This document shows, piece by piece, positions 1 through 6,520 of a stretch of DNA of 8,813 nt; the stretch's first letter is position 1, and each line of letters begins with the position of its first letter. The notes beneath the pieces were generated by a model, which saw nothing but the letters and a program-made list of their open reading frames with translations, had not been told where the DNA came from and made no database searches. The position numbers and the translations under genes were made by a program. Source of the DNA: Euryarchaeota archaeon UBA89 (GTDB lineage Archaea > Thermoplasmatota > Poseidoniia > Poseidoniales > Thalassarchaeaceae); the NCBI GenBank assembly GCA_002495525.1, contig DAFS01000011.1, positions 25,682 to 34,494 of the forward strand, written 5' to 3'.

Positions 1-902
1 GATACCATGAATCCTAGAATAATCAAAGCAAATGAAATTGATTGTAAGTTTGCCCCTAATGAGGTACCGTCAAAATATGGTTCAGAAGTACCCATAGATA
101 ACCATGGCATTCGATTACTGAAATCGCCCATAGTTGCAACCATTTGATATTCAATCCTTGTATCTCCAAGCGTTGCAGGAAGTGAAACTTCCCATTCCTG
201 TTCTGAAATCATTTCGACGATTGCTTCGTGGGACTGGGACTCACCAGATAATCTCCAATATACCATTAGAGATTCAGTATTTACAGTTCTAACTGTAATA
301 GTTGAGGAGTCTCCAGATATCCTTTCTTCTGGAGAAGTCCAACCATCTGCAAGAGTGGGATAATTCTCTGGAATAGGTTCGATATTAACTGTAATAGCGT
401 CTGTCTCGCCAATAAATGCCTTGTTATTGTGATTGTAGTAACTACCATGATGGATTGAAACATAAATTTCCTTTACACCTAAATCCTCAGGAGCCAATAG
501 AACCCAACTAACAGTAGCTTGATTTTCAGAAGATACCACTTCAACATAATTAGATGAGCCACCGTTTGGATCTTGTATTATTGTCCATCCATGATCTTCT
601 GGATTATCGCCATTACCATTCTTAGAACTAAGTAAGAAAATACCAACTAAACCATTATCGGATGTATCTAAATTAGTAATTGAAACTGAAATCTCTGTTG
701 TTGTACTGGAATATGCAGTAGATTGCATTTCTACGTCTATTATTGCCGATGAAGCAGAAGATAGACTAGGATCACCATGACAAGAACCGCCACAAGTATA
801 ATCTCTATTACTATCCCCTTTACCTCCAGGATTAGCTACGCCAGAAGAAGTAGCCAATAGTAGAATTAATATTGCGCTTAGTGCAATTATTCTCGATTTC
901 AT
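1..902 (-). CDS. Exported, probably membrane-anchored protein with CGGSCH motif (3' end missing)
   Basis: The frame is open from an ATG at 902 to the window edge (300 codons seen, no stop). Residues 1-23 form a signal peptide (basic MKSR, then a hydrophobic stretch). A short polar segment leads to C37-G-G-S-C41-H42-G, a CX3CH motif. About 170 residues of beta-rich sequence follow, with a His/Asn-rich patch near residues 142-151 (HHGSYYNHNN). The last visible residues (FALIILGFMV) begin a hydrophobic segment, probably a C-terminal membrane anchor. The start overlaps the stop of the upstream gene as ATGA and has a strong Shine-Dalgarno, so the two are co-translated. The SCHG motif and beta-rich layout resemble the N-terminal domain of the neighbour (choice-of-anchor V/Reeler-like), so both may sit on the outer face of the membrane. 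Haem or metal binding is inference; the exact function is unknown. Confidence 0.8.
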   Translation of the reverse strand, partial: MKSRIIALSAILILLLATSSGVANPGGKGDSNRDYTCGGSCHGDPSLSSASSAIIDVEMQSTAYSSTTTEISVSITNLDTSDNGLVGIFLLSSKNGNGDNPEDHGWTIIQDPNGGSSNYVEVVSSENQATVSWVLLAPEDLGVKEIYVSIHHGSYYNHNNKAFIGETDAITVNIEPIPENYPTLADGWTSPEERISGDSSTITVRTVNTESLMVYWRLSGESQSHEAIVEMISEQEWEVSLPATLGDTRIEYQMVATMGDFSNRMPWLSMGTSEPYFDGTSLGANLQSISFALIILGFMV

Positions 903-3511
903 GATTCTGACCTCCTTTTCTTAACCCGTAAACTAATTACTAAACTAGAAACTGCTAATATCAAGAATATGATAGTTAGAGGAAGCGATAAAATCGTAAT
1001 TGAACCAGTAGGAGAATCATCAACATGATTAACAACAGATTTGGCATCAACTGAGATAGTATTAGTACCATTATCAAGCCATAGTATTTCATTATCTCCA
1101 ACTACAATAGTAACTGCATAATATAAATCCGAAGCAATTGGGGCAATCTCATTCCAATTATTCTCATTAGTGATACCAACTAATTGCATTTCATCTAACG
1201 TCTCAGTTGAATATGAAGAACGATAAATATGGTATTCTTCAGCATTACCCGACCAAGTTAACTCAATATCAGTTCCACTAATTTCTGAATTAAGATCGCT
1301 AACCATAGATACAGTCCCTAGAGAATATAGATCTTGTATTGTAATAGATGAACCAAAGTTATCGGTAACTGTCAACTTAACGGTATGAGTTCCCTCGCCC
1401 AATAATATCTCGGCACTAGAACCTGGGAATGATTGGTCGTTTATCTGCCATAACCAATTATTGATAGTCCCATCTGGATCTATTGAAGAAGAACCATCAA
1501 AGATAATCATAGAACCAGATATTGAAATCTCTGGAATTGTAGACCAAGAAGGAATAGGAGGTAAATTAGATATTTCAATAATTGCTGATGATTGAGAACT
1601 CAATCCCCAAGGATCTCTAGCAGTAATTTTAACTTCCCAAATTTGCCCCGGTTCCAATCTTTCAGAAGGAACTAATGATTCTCCATCTAATTCAGGAACC
1701 TGATATCCATTTCTATACCAAATCACATCAAAGAATAGAGATTCTTCGTCAGGATCTATTGACGACGCTAGAACTACTAAATCTTCTAGAGAATTTGCAA
1801 TTCCTAATTCAGGGAATGAATCTGGTTCGCCTAAGTATCCAGTAATACCAGAACCTAGATTGATTATTGGAATTTCAGGAGCACCATTCATTATAACTCT
1901 AGATGGAGTTGTCATTGAACTACCTAGATCTTCCCCATCACGAGGGATTACTTGTACAGACCAATGTTGATCTCGATACACTGATTCGGATGGTATCGTT
2001 AGTAATCCATCAAATTCTGGCTCTCTTTCACCATTAATCATCCAATGTATTTCACTACCTGATTCTGAATCGCCATCTAAATCAGATTGTTCCCAGATAA
2101 CTGTTAGATCTTGATTAGCAGTAAGATTACCTTCCGGCAGCATAGTAATCGAAGTGACTTCTGGAGGGCTATTGAGAATAGTGATACTATCTGCATCAAC
2201 CCATTCAGACCACACTAATGAATCTGAAACTCTAACACTAGCGTACCATACCTGATTTTTTGCAGTTGAATCTGAAGTAACCCAAGTTAAGTCATTGAAG
2301 GCAGAAACTTGGTAACCATCTCTAAACCATCTGATCTCTGTATCTGCTAGGTTGTCTCCATCTGAGTCAAACCACCCTACTATTACCTGTAGTGCATCAT
2401 CAGTATATGCATTCGACCCTTGAGAAATATAAGCGTTAGCAGTGGGAGGAGTATTTGATGATCCTATTACAATCAATCCTGTAGATTTTGTCAACCCATA
2501 AGATGTTCCATCAAATGGAGTTACTCTAGCTTCCCATTCATCACCGGAACGAATCATCAAAGATGTTACTGTAAGTGTATCATCAAGATCGCTAATTCTA
2601 ACACCATCAAGATACCAACGAATCTGGGAATCCTGTTCATTATCTCCATCCAAGTCAAAGTAATCATAATTCAAATTAATATCATCAATATCTGTTGGAG
2701 ATTCAGGGTTTATCTCAAGATTCCTAGCAATTGGGACTGTGTTTTCAATAATAATTGGGCTTAGTGAAACAGTTTCTCCTTGATCTTCATTATCAGAAGG
2801 GGTCACCTCAACGCGCCATTCTTGACCCTTAGAAATCCAAATATCAGGTACTGTTTTCATATCATCTATCTGAGCTATTTGGAGCCCGTCTCTGAACCAA
2901 CGAATTGTAGTACCTTGTTCAGAGTCTCCGTCATCATCATTATAATCATATTCTACTCCAAGACCTGTTTCTTTGGTAGGTGTAGAAGGAACATAACGAA
3001 CATTTGTTGCATTAGGAGGATTATTGGTACTGGCAGTTAATTCAGGTAAATTCCAAGACCCTGTGTCCCAAGAATCCCCCGAATTCTGTCCATTCCCATT
3101 TCCATATAGAACTGCTAAAGTGAAAACTGCAGTGCCTGAACCTGCAGATGGTGACGTCCAATCTGCTGACCAACTACGGGAAGATGTACCATCATGAGTT
3201 AATTCACCATTTACTAGTTTGACATTATTGCCTAGATTACTCCATGAACCAGAATTTACATCTAAATTAAATCCACCAGTACCAGGAATATGGGGGCCTC
3301 CATCCCATGAAAGAGTGTAAGTTGTAACCGCCTCATAACCCGAAGATGGAAGTCCGTTTAGCGAAACGCTCATTGATGAACTAGAACCACCATGACAAGA
3401 ACATCCAGAGGTTGAACTACCAGTTCGACCAGAGGAATTTGATTGAACTACTTGGGCTGTAGAAATTAAAAATAAAACAACCAAAAACACCGCTATGCGC
3501 CGGGACATCAT
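899..3511 (-). CDS. Secreted, membrane-anchored multidomain protein (choice-of-anchor V/Reeler-like, Ig-like repeats, PKD)
   Basis: 870 residues. A signal peptide covers about 1-24. Residues 28-41 (GRTGSSTSGCSCHG) followed by a beta domain to about 155 match the pattern of choice-of-anchor V/Reeler-like domains: GRTG, Cys-Cys-His, a GGF strand and a W-TSPSAGSG stretch. About five Ig-like repeats span 165-650, marked by acidic loops of DxDGDxE type (192, 286, 382, 478; degenerate at 584) and a strand of IRWFRDG type (203, 297, 393, 487, 596). A PKD domain lies at about 651-732 (GSSSIDPDGTI), then a fibronectin III-like segment to about 825. A membrane helix at about 837-861 ends in KKRRSES, placing the bulk outside. 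The acidic loops suggest calcium binding. It is the first gene of an operon with the downstream CGGSCH protein. Role inferred: surface adhesion or ligand or redox binding; no enzyme motif was seen. The start could be either of two adjacent ATGs (3511 or 3508). Confidence 0.9.
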   Translation of the reverse strand: MMSRRIAVFLVVLFLISTAQVVQSNSSGRTGSSTSGCSCHGGSSSSMSVSLNGLPSSGYEAVTTYTLSWDGGPHIPGTGGFNLDVNSGSWSNLGNNVKLVNGELTHDGTSSRSWSADWTSPSAGSGTAVFTLAVLYGNGNGQNSGDSWDTGSWNLPELTASTNNPPNATNVRYVPSTPTKETGLGVEYDYNDDDGDSEQGTTIRWFRDGLQIAQIDDMKTVPDIWISKGQEWRVEVTPSDNEDQGETVSLSPIIIENTVPIARNLEINPESPTDIDDINLNYDYFDLDGDNEQDSQIRWYLDGVRISDLDDTLTVTSLMIRSGDEWEARVTPFDGTSYGLTKSTGLIVIGSSNTPPTANAYISQGSNAYTDDALQVIVGWFDSDGDNLADTEIRWFRDGYQVSAFNDLTWVTSDSTAKNQVWYASVRVSDSLVWSEWVDADSITILNSPPEVTSITMLPEGNLTANQDLTVIWEQSDLDGDSESGSEIHWMINGEREPEFDGLLTIPSESVYRDQHWSVQVIPRDGEDLGSSMTTPSRVIMNGAPEIPIINLGSGITGYLGEPDSFPELGIANSLEDLVVLASSIDPDEESLFFDVIWYRNGYQVPELDGESLVPSERLEPGQIWEVKITARDPWGLSSQSSAIIEISNLPPIPSWSTIPEISISGSMIIFDGSSSIDPDGTINNWLWQINDQSFPGSSAEILLGEGTHTVKLTVTDNFGSSITIQDLYSLGTVSMVSDLNSEISGTDIELTWSGNAEEYHIYRSSYSTETLDEMQLVGITNENNWNEIAPIASDLYYAVTIVVGDNEILWLDNGTNTISVDAKSVVNHVDDSPTGSITILSLPLTIIFLILAVSSLVISLRVKKRRSES
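910..917 (-). promoter_or_regulatory. Shine-Dalgarno of the second exported-protein gene
   Basis: The minus strand reads AAGGAGGT, 7 nt before the ATG at 902. It lies inside the last codons (Lys-Arg-Arg-Ser) of the upstream gene. It supports ATG 902 as the start and coupled translation across the ATGA overlap. Confidence 0.85.
1547..3019 (-). repeat. Five tandem Ig-like protein repeats, about 94-109 codons each
   Basis: The encoded repeat unit has an acidic DxDGDxE loop, then I-x-W-x-x-x-G about ten residues later, a D-D/F-D segment, and a W-x-x-x-V-x-P-x-D/R-D strand. Spacing of the IRW strand is 94, 96, 94 and 109 residues. The copies have diverged at DNA level, so this is an old duplication within the gene. 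The fifth copy has lost most of the acidic loop. Confidence 0.7.
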
Positions 3512-3590
3512 TATCTCTCAGGACAAAGAGATATTGAAGAAGTTACTCCATAGACTGAGTTGATTACGCCGTTGCATTCATGGATGAGTT
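3512..3590. promoter_or_regulatory. Divergent intergenic region with a 7-bp dyad at the minus-strand start codon
   Basis: This gap must hold the promoters of both the exported-protein operon (left) and the beta-oxidation gene (right). No convincing TATA box was seen. A perfect dyad, TATCTCT (3512-3518) and AGAGATA (3527-3533) with an 8-nt spacer, directly abuts the minus-strand ATG. It could be an operator or, in RNA, a hairpin just before the start codon. Neither gene has a strong Shine-Dalgarno here. Confidence 0.4.
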
Positions 3591-3605
3591 GTGACTCGCA
3601 AGGCC

Positions 3606-5672
3606 ATGAACACTGTAAATTCAGTTGCAATTATCGGCGCGGGAAACATGGGGTCGGGAATTGCTCAGAAGTCTGCTCAAGAACAATTTAATGTTCAGAT
3701 GGTAGATCGTGAAAAAAAGTGGGTTGATAGAGGAGAAGAAATAATCAATGATTTTCTTGAAGAAGCAATTCAGAGAAGAATATTCAAACCTGAGAAAGTT
3801 GAAGAAATAAAAAGTCGAATTACTGGAGTGGTTGGTACTGAAAATATCGCACCAGATACAGATTTAGTGATTGAAGCGGTTTTTGAAGACTTCAATGTTA
3901 AGAAAGATGTTTTTAGTATTCTAGATAGAGTATGTGGTGATAAAACAATCCTTGCATCCAACACATCATCATTATCCGTAAATGAACTGGCGAAAGCAAC
4001 TGGAAGACCTGATAAATTTGTAGGTTTACACTTCTTTTACCATCCAGCAAAAAATAGATTGATTGAAATAATTCCCGCAGAGACCACCTCAGCAGAATCA
4101 TTAGCAGCAGTTGAACAATATTGTAAGACAATGGGTAAAGTAGTGATTGTTTGTAAAGACAGACCAGGATTTGTGGTAAATAGGTTCTTTGTTCCTTGGT
4201 TGAATGAAGCTTGTCATCTTGTTGATGAGGGTGTGGCATCAATTGCTCAAATTGATGCCGTTGCTGAAAAGGCGTTTAATATTGGAATGGGGCCATTTGC
4301 CTTAATGAATTTGACTGGTCCATCAATCGCATTACATGCCACAGATTATCTAGCAGAACAATTGAACTGTAATCGTTATTATGGAGCCAAATGCCTAAAA
4401 CAAACTATCGCTAACTCTGGGATGTGGGATATTGACGAAATAACAGAATGTGATGAGGAAACATCACAAATAATTAGTGAGAGACTATTAGGACAAGTTT
4501 TTGCTGTTTCTGCTCAGATAGTAGAAGAAGAAATATGTTCAATTGAGGACGTTGATAGAGGAGCGAAGGTTGGACTCAGATGGGCAGAAGGGCCATTTGA
4601 AATTGCCAACAAGATAGGAATTAAAGATGCTAAAAGAATGGCGAAAAAATATGCCGAATTAGCTGGATTTGAATTGCCGTTATGGATAGAAGAAAAAGAG
4701 GGATTTTTTGATTTTAATTATATTGATACTAGAATAGACGATGATATTGCGAAAATAGTCCTAAATAGACCTGAAGCAATGAATGCTCTGAATGAAGAAG
4801 TTGTTAGACAATTAGGAACTGTTCTTGATGATCTAAACTCAAGAGAAGATATCTCAACAATTGTACTAGAGGGTGCTGGGAAGGCATTCGTTGCTGGAGC
4901 AGATGTCAAATATTTCGTAGATAAAATTCGTGAAGACTCAATAAAAGATATCTATGATTTCACTTCTTATGGTCATGAAGTTCTGAATAAACTTGAAAAA
5001 TCACAGAAAACAACTATCGCACTAACAACAGGTTTGGCTCTTGGGGGAGGATTAGAACTGGCATTATCATGTGACTATAGAATTGGAACTAGGAGATCCC
5101 AGTTCCGTTTCCCTGAAACAAGTATTGGTATTTTTCCAGGACTAGGGGGGACGCAAAGAACACCACGTATTTGTGGAATAGAAGCTTCTAGATTTGCTGT
5201 TTTAGCAGGGAACTTCCTAGATTCAAAAGTTGCTTCAGCACTTGGTATTATCACTCATTTAGTAGATTCTGCGGCCATTAATGAAACAGTTATTACATTA
5301 TCAAAAGCAGGTAAGCCTCAGAATAAATATCCTAGTCAGCCAAAAGATATTGATCATCCCATTTCTAAATTTGCTGTAGAATTTTATAAAGATGAAAATA
5401 TGGAAGAAATAATGTCTGGAAAAATGCCTAAGAATTTTAATGGAAATGAGAAGTTGGCTTCAAGACAAATGAAATCTCTGGGCTACACCGCCCCTGTAGC
5501 TCTTGGAATTGCTAATGATCTTCTCAATCAAGCGATTGAAACCGGAGAAGATCTAGATGCAGGCTTAGAAAAAGAGTTATCAAATCTAAATACAATATTT
5601 GAATCAAAAGATGCATTAGAAGGTTTGTCAGCTCTAATCGAAGGAAGAAGACCAAGTTACACAAATTCCTAA
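3606..5672 (+). CDS. 3-hydroxyacyl-CoA dehydrogenase / enoyl-CoA hydratase fusion protein
   Basis: This cytoplasmic bifunctional enzyme hydrates enoyl-CoA to 3-hydroxyacyl-CoA and oxidises it with NAD+ in fatty-acid beta-oxidation or a related CoA pathway. Residues below are numbered from the GTG at 3591; subtract 5 for the ATG used here. The NAD-binding loop GAGNMG is at 16-21. Dehydrogenase catalytic positions are S126 (NTSSL), H147 (GLHFFYHP), E159 and N197 (RPGFVVNR). Two C-terminal dehydrogenase domains follow (about 190-285 and 298-365). The crotonase domain starts at about 376, with LNRPEAMNAL, AGAD (435-438), ALGGGLE (E489) and FPETSIGIFPGLGGTQR (E509), so both hydratase glutamates are present. 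Dehydrogenase-then-hydratase is the usual archaeal order and the reverse of bacterial FadB. ATG 3606 puts the Rossmann motif at the usual distance from the start; GTG 3591 is the alternative. No thiolase or acyl-CoA dehydrogenase lies in the window, so the substrate chain length is unknown. Confidence 0.95.
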   Translation: MNTVNSVAIIGAGNMGSGIAQKSAQEQFNVQMVDREKKWVDRGEEIINDFLEEAIQRRIFKPEKVEEIKSRITGVVGTENIAPDTDLVIEAVFEDFNVKKDVFSILDRVCGDKTILASNTSSLSVNELAKATGRPDKFVGLHFFYHPAKNRLIEIIPAETTSAESLAAVEQYCKTMGKVVIVCKDRPGFVVNRFFVPWLNEACHLVDEGVASIAQIDAVAEKAFNIGMGPFALMNLTGPSIALHATDYLAEQLNCNRYYGAKCLKQTIANSGMWDIDEITECDEETSQIISERLLGQVFAVSAQIVEEEICSIEDVDRGAKVGLRWAEGPFEIANKIGIKDAKRMAKKYAELAGFELPLWIEEKEGFFDFNYIDTRIDDDIAKIVLNRPEAMNALNEEVVRQLGTVLDDLNSREDISTIVLEGAGKAFVAGADVKYFVDKIREDSIKDIYDFTSYGHEVLNKLEKSQKTTIALTTGLALGGGLELALSCDYRIGTRRSQFRFPETSIGIFPGLGGTQRTPRICGIEASRFAVLAGNFLDSKVASALGIITHLVDSAAINETVITLSKAGKPQNKYPSQPKDIDHPISKFAVEFYKDENMEEIMSGKMPKNFNGNEKLASRQMKSLGYTAPVALGIANDLLNQAIETGEDLDAGLEKELSNLNTIFESKDALEGLSALIEGRRPSYTNS

Positions 5673-5684
5673 ATTAAACAAAAT

Positions 5685-5792
5685 CTATTTTTTCTGAATT
5701 CTAAGTTTCCTTCTTGGAGATTGAGACCAAGCAGGAGTACGATATTCCGCCATACCCGTAATTGCAAGGTCCAAAATGTTGTTAAAACTCAT
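5685..5792 (-). CDS. Small basic 35-residue protein, second of a coupled pair
   Basis: The ATG at 5792 opens a 35-codon frame ending in TAG. It has a hydrophobic N-terminal half (MSFNNILDLAITGMAEY), a TPAW segment, and a strongly basic tail (PRRKLRIQKK); net charge is about +5. There is no Cys and no clear membrane helix. Shine-Dalgarno AAGGAGGA lies 6 nt upstream, and the start overlaps the stop of the preceding 25-codon ORF as ATGA. Two in-frame TAA codons lie just upstream, so it cannot be a longer gene's remnant in this frame. I do not recognise the family. A peptide-precursor, antitoxin-like or regulatory small-protein role is possible; none is shown. Its stop lies only 12 bp from the convergent stop of the beta-oxidation gene. 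Confidence 0.6.
   Translation of the reverse strand: MSFNNILDLAITGMAEYRTPAWSQSPRRKLRIQKK
5686..5693 (+). terminator. T-tract terminator after the beta-oxidation gene
   Basis: The plus strand shows TATTTTTT (six Ts at 5688-5693), 16 nt after the TAA stop, in an AT-rich stretch without a clear hairpin. Archaeal RNA polymerase commonly terminates at such T-runs. The tract lies inside the 3' end of the convergent 35-codon ORF, where it encodes Lys-Lys and the stop region. Confidence 0.5.
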
Positions 5793-5866
5793 AATTTCTC
5801 CTCCTTATTATTCATTTCTATTTCATCCATTGTTTCATCTAACCATAATTCTAACCATTTATCCAT
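5789..5866 (-). CDS. Small acidic 25-residue protein, first of a coupled pair
   Basis: The ATG at 5866 opens a 25-codon frame ending in TGA. The peptide is acidic (nine Asp/Glu against three Lys) with a Trp/Leu-rich start (MDKWLELWLDETMDEI) that could form an amphipathic helix. AGGAGGA lies 7 nt before the ATG. The stop overlaps the next ATG as ATGA, so the acidic and basic peptides should be made together. Its opposite charge to the next peptide suggests that they may bind each other, or that this one is a leader whose main job is coupling; both ideas are inference. It diverges from the HxlR-type gene at 6000 and shares its operator region. An in-frame GTG six codons upstream lacks a ribosome site. 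Family not recognised. Confidence 0.55.
   Translation of the reverse strand: MDKWLELWLDETMDEIEMNNKEEKL
5799..5806 (-). promoter_or_regulatory. Shine-Dalgarno of the 35-codon ORF
   Basis: The minus strand reads AAGGAGGA, 6 nt before the ATG at 5792. It sits within the Lys-Glu-Glu codons that end the upstream 25-codon ORF. This match and spacing are the main evidence that the small ORF is translated. Confidence 0.75.
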
Positions 5867-5873
5867 ATTAGTT

Positions 5874-5880
5874 TCCTCCT
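5874..5880 (-). promoter_or_regulatory. Shine-Dalgarno of the 25-codon ORF
   Basis: The minus strand reads AGGAGGA with 7 nt to the ATG at 5866. It touches the left arm of the 14-bp inverted repeat, so the transcript must start upstream of it, within or beyond the operator. Confidence 0.75.
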
Positions 5881-5916
5881 GCACCTTAGTGTAGTTTTCA
5901 CACTGAGCGAGTGACC

Positions 5917-5928
5917 ATTAATATATCA
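5917..5928 (-). promoter_or_regulatory. Probable TATA box for the small-ORF pair
   Basis: The minus strand reads TGATATATTAAT. With the usual archaeal spacing, transcription would start near 5895-5900, inside the 5885-5907 dyad and about 30 nt before the 25-codon ORF. The core is nearly symmetric, so use toward the plus strand is not excluded. Confidence 0.45.
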
Positions 5929-5961
5929 ATTAGAAAGTATTTGAGCATACACTAAGGTGCA

Positions 5962-5969
5962 TTTTATAC
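5962..5969 (+). promoter_or_regulatory. Probable TATA box for the HxlR-family gene
   Basis: TTTTATAC is centred about 34 bp before ATG 6000. Typical archaeal spacing puts the start of transcription near 5992, giving a leaderless or very short-leader mRNA. This agrees with the lack of a Shine-Dalgarno. Half-site 4 overlaps this box, which points to autorepression. Confidence 0.45.
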
Positions 5970-5999
5970 ACTAGATGCTGTTGGGGACATTTGTTAATT

Positions 6000-6458
6000 A
6001 TGAGTCAGACACGAATGAATGTATCAAATAAAGATTGGAAGAAAATTAATTCTGCATTAGATCAAGTACAAGATAATGGAAGAGATATTAGACAAATTTT
6101 CCAATCTTATTATGAAGATGGAGAAGAAAATATGGAGTGGGAGGTAGATGCTGCGGTAATCTCTTTCAGTATGTTCAGTTCGAGATGGACTACTGAAATT
6201 CTTTCTGCCTTATACATAGCTGGCGATAAAAGATTCAATGAATTAAGAACACTATTAAGAGGAATTTCAAGTAGAACATTGTCTGATAAATTAAGATCTT
6301 GCCAAGAAAATGGATTAGTTGAGAGAGTTGTTGATGATGGCCCTCCTATTCGTGTAATCTATAGATTGACTACTCATGGTAGAAATTGTGGGAGATTATT
6401 GGGGCCGTTAGTTGCATATATGAAGATACATAATGATATGGTCGTTTCAGAAGAATGA
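6000..6458 (+). CDS. HxlR-family winged-helix transcriptional regulator
   Basis: 152 residues from ATG 6000. An N-terminal extension of about 45 residues (charged, probably helical) precedes the HxlR winged-helix core at about 58-124. Core signatures are SRWTTEILSALY, KRFNELRTLLRGISSRTLSDKL, ENGLVERVVDDGPP and RVIYRLTTHG. Family members bind DNA as dimers and often control a divergent neighbour. Here that neighbour is the pair of tiny minus-strand ORFs, and the shared spacer is packed with repeated half-sites. C101 and C120 are present, but there is no N-terminal sensor Cys as in redox-sensing relatives, so the signal is unknown. A TTG at 5991 would add three residues, but ATG 6000 fits the TATA position better. 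The extension is longer than in most HxlR proteins of about 110-130 residues. Confidence 0.9.
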   Translation: MSQTRMNVSNKDWKKINSALDQVQDNGRDIRQIFQSYYEDGEENMEWEVDAAVISFSMFSSRWTTEILSALYIAGDKRFNELRTLLRGISSRTLSDKLRSCQENGLVERVVDDGPPIRVIYRLTTHGRNCGRLLGPLVAYMKIHNDMVVSEE

Positions 6459-6520
6459 TAGAGAAATGAAGCATTGTCGACTCAAATGACCGATTCTTTC
6501 AAAGACTAGTTCGTAAGAAA

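Larger units (their letters stand above)
5880..5975. promoter_or_regulatory. Divergent promoter/operator with a perfect 14-bp inverted repeat and four half-sites
   Basis: TGCACCTTAGTGTA (5880-5893) is the exact reverse complement of 5948-5961, with 54 bp between. Within and around the arms lie four versions of one half-site: TACACTAAG on the minus strand at 5885-5893, CACACTGAG at 5899-5907, TACACTAAG at 5948-5956 and TACACTAGA at 5967-5975, the last three on the plus strand. Sites 1 and 2 face each other as a 23-bp dyad; sites 3 and 4 are direct repeats 19 bp apart. This fits binding by a dimeric winged-helix repressor, most simply the adjacent HxlR protein, controlling itself and the two small ORFs. 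Binding is inferred. Confidence 0.65.

Noticed and set aside
281..463. Minus-strand 60-codon frame near the left edge
   Set aside because: It overlaps, in another frame, the longer exported-protein gene, which has a signal peptide, a Shine-Dalgarno and 300 open codons.
2780..3040. Plus-strand 86-codon frame opposite the large surface protein
   Set aside because: It is antisense to the well-supported repeat region; its Ile-runs arise from Asp-rich codons (GAT/ATC) read in reverse. It has no ribosome site.
3770..4909. Minus-strand frames (3770-3964, 3913-4242, 4718-4909) opposite the fusion enzyme
   Set aside because: They are shadows of a gene with intact catalytic motifs in both domains, and they show no recognisable product.
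3606..5672. Assigning the fusion to the 3-hydroxypropionate/4-hydroxybutyrate carbon-fixation cycle
   Set aside because: The domain order is similar, but no other gene of that cycle is present and the same fusion is common in archaeal fatty-acid degradation.
5685..5866. Tiny ORFs as a PqqA-like or other known modified-peptide precursor
   Set aside because: No Cys, no recognised core motif and no radical-SAM or other modifying enzyme in the window, so the assignment has no support.
5880..5961. The 14-bp inverted repeat as the ends of a miniature transposable element
   Set aside because: No target-site duplication flanks it, the interior is a plausible promoter, and the arms match further half-sites outside the repeat. 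An operator reading fits better.
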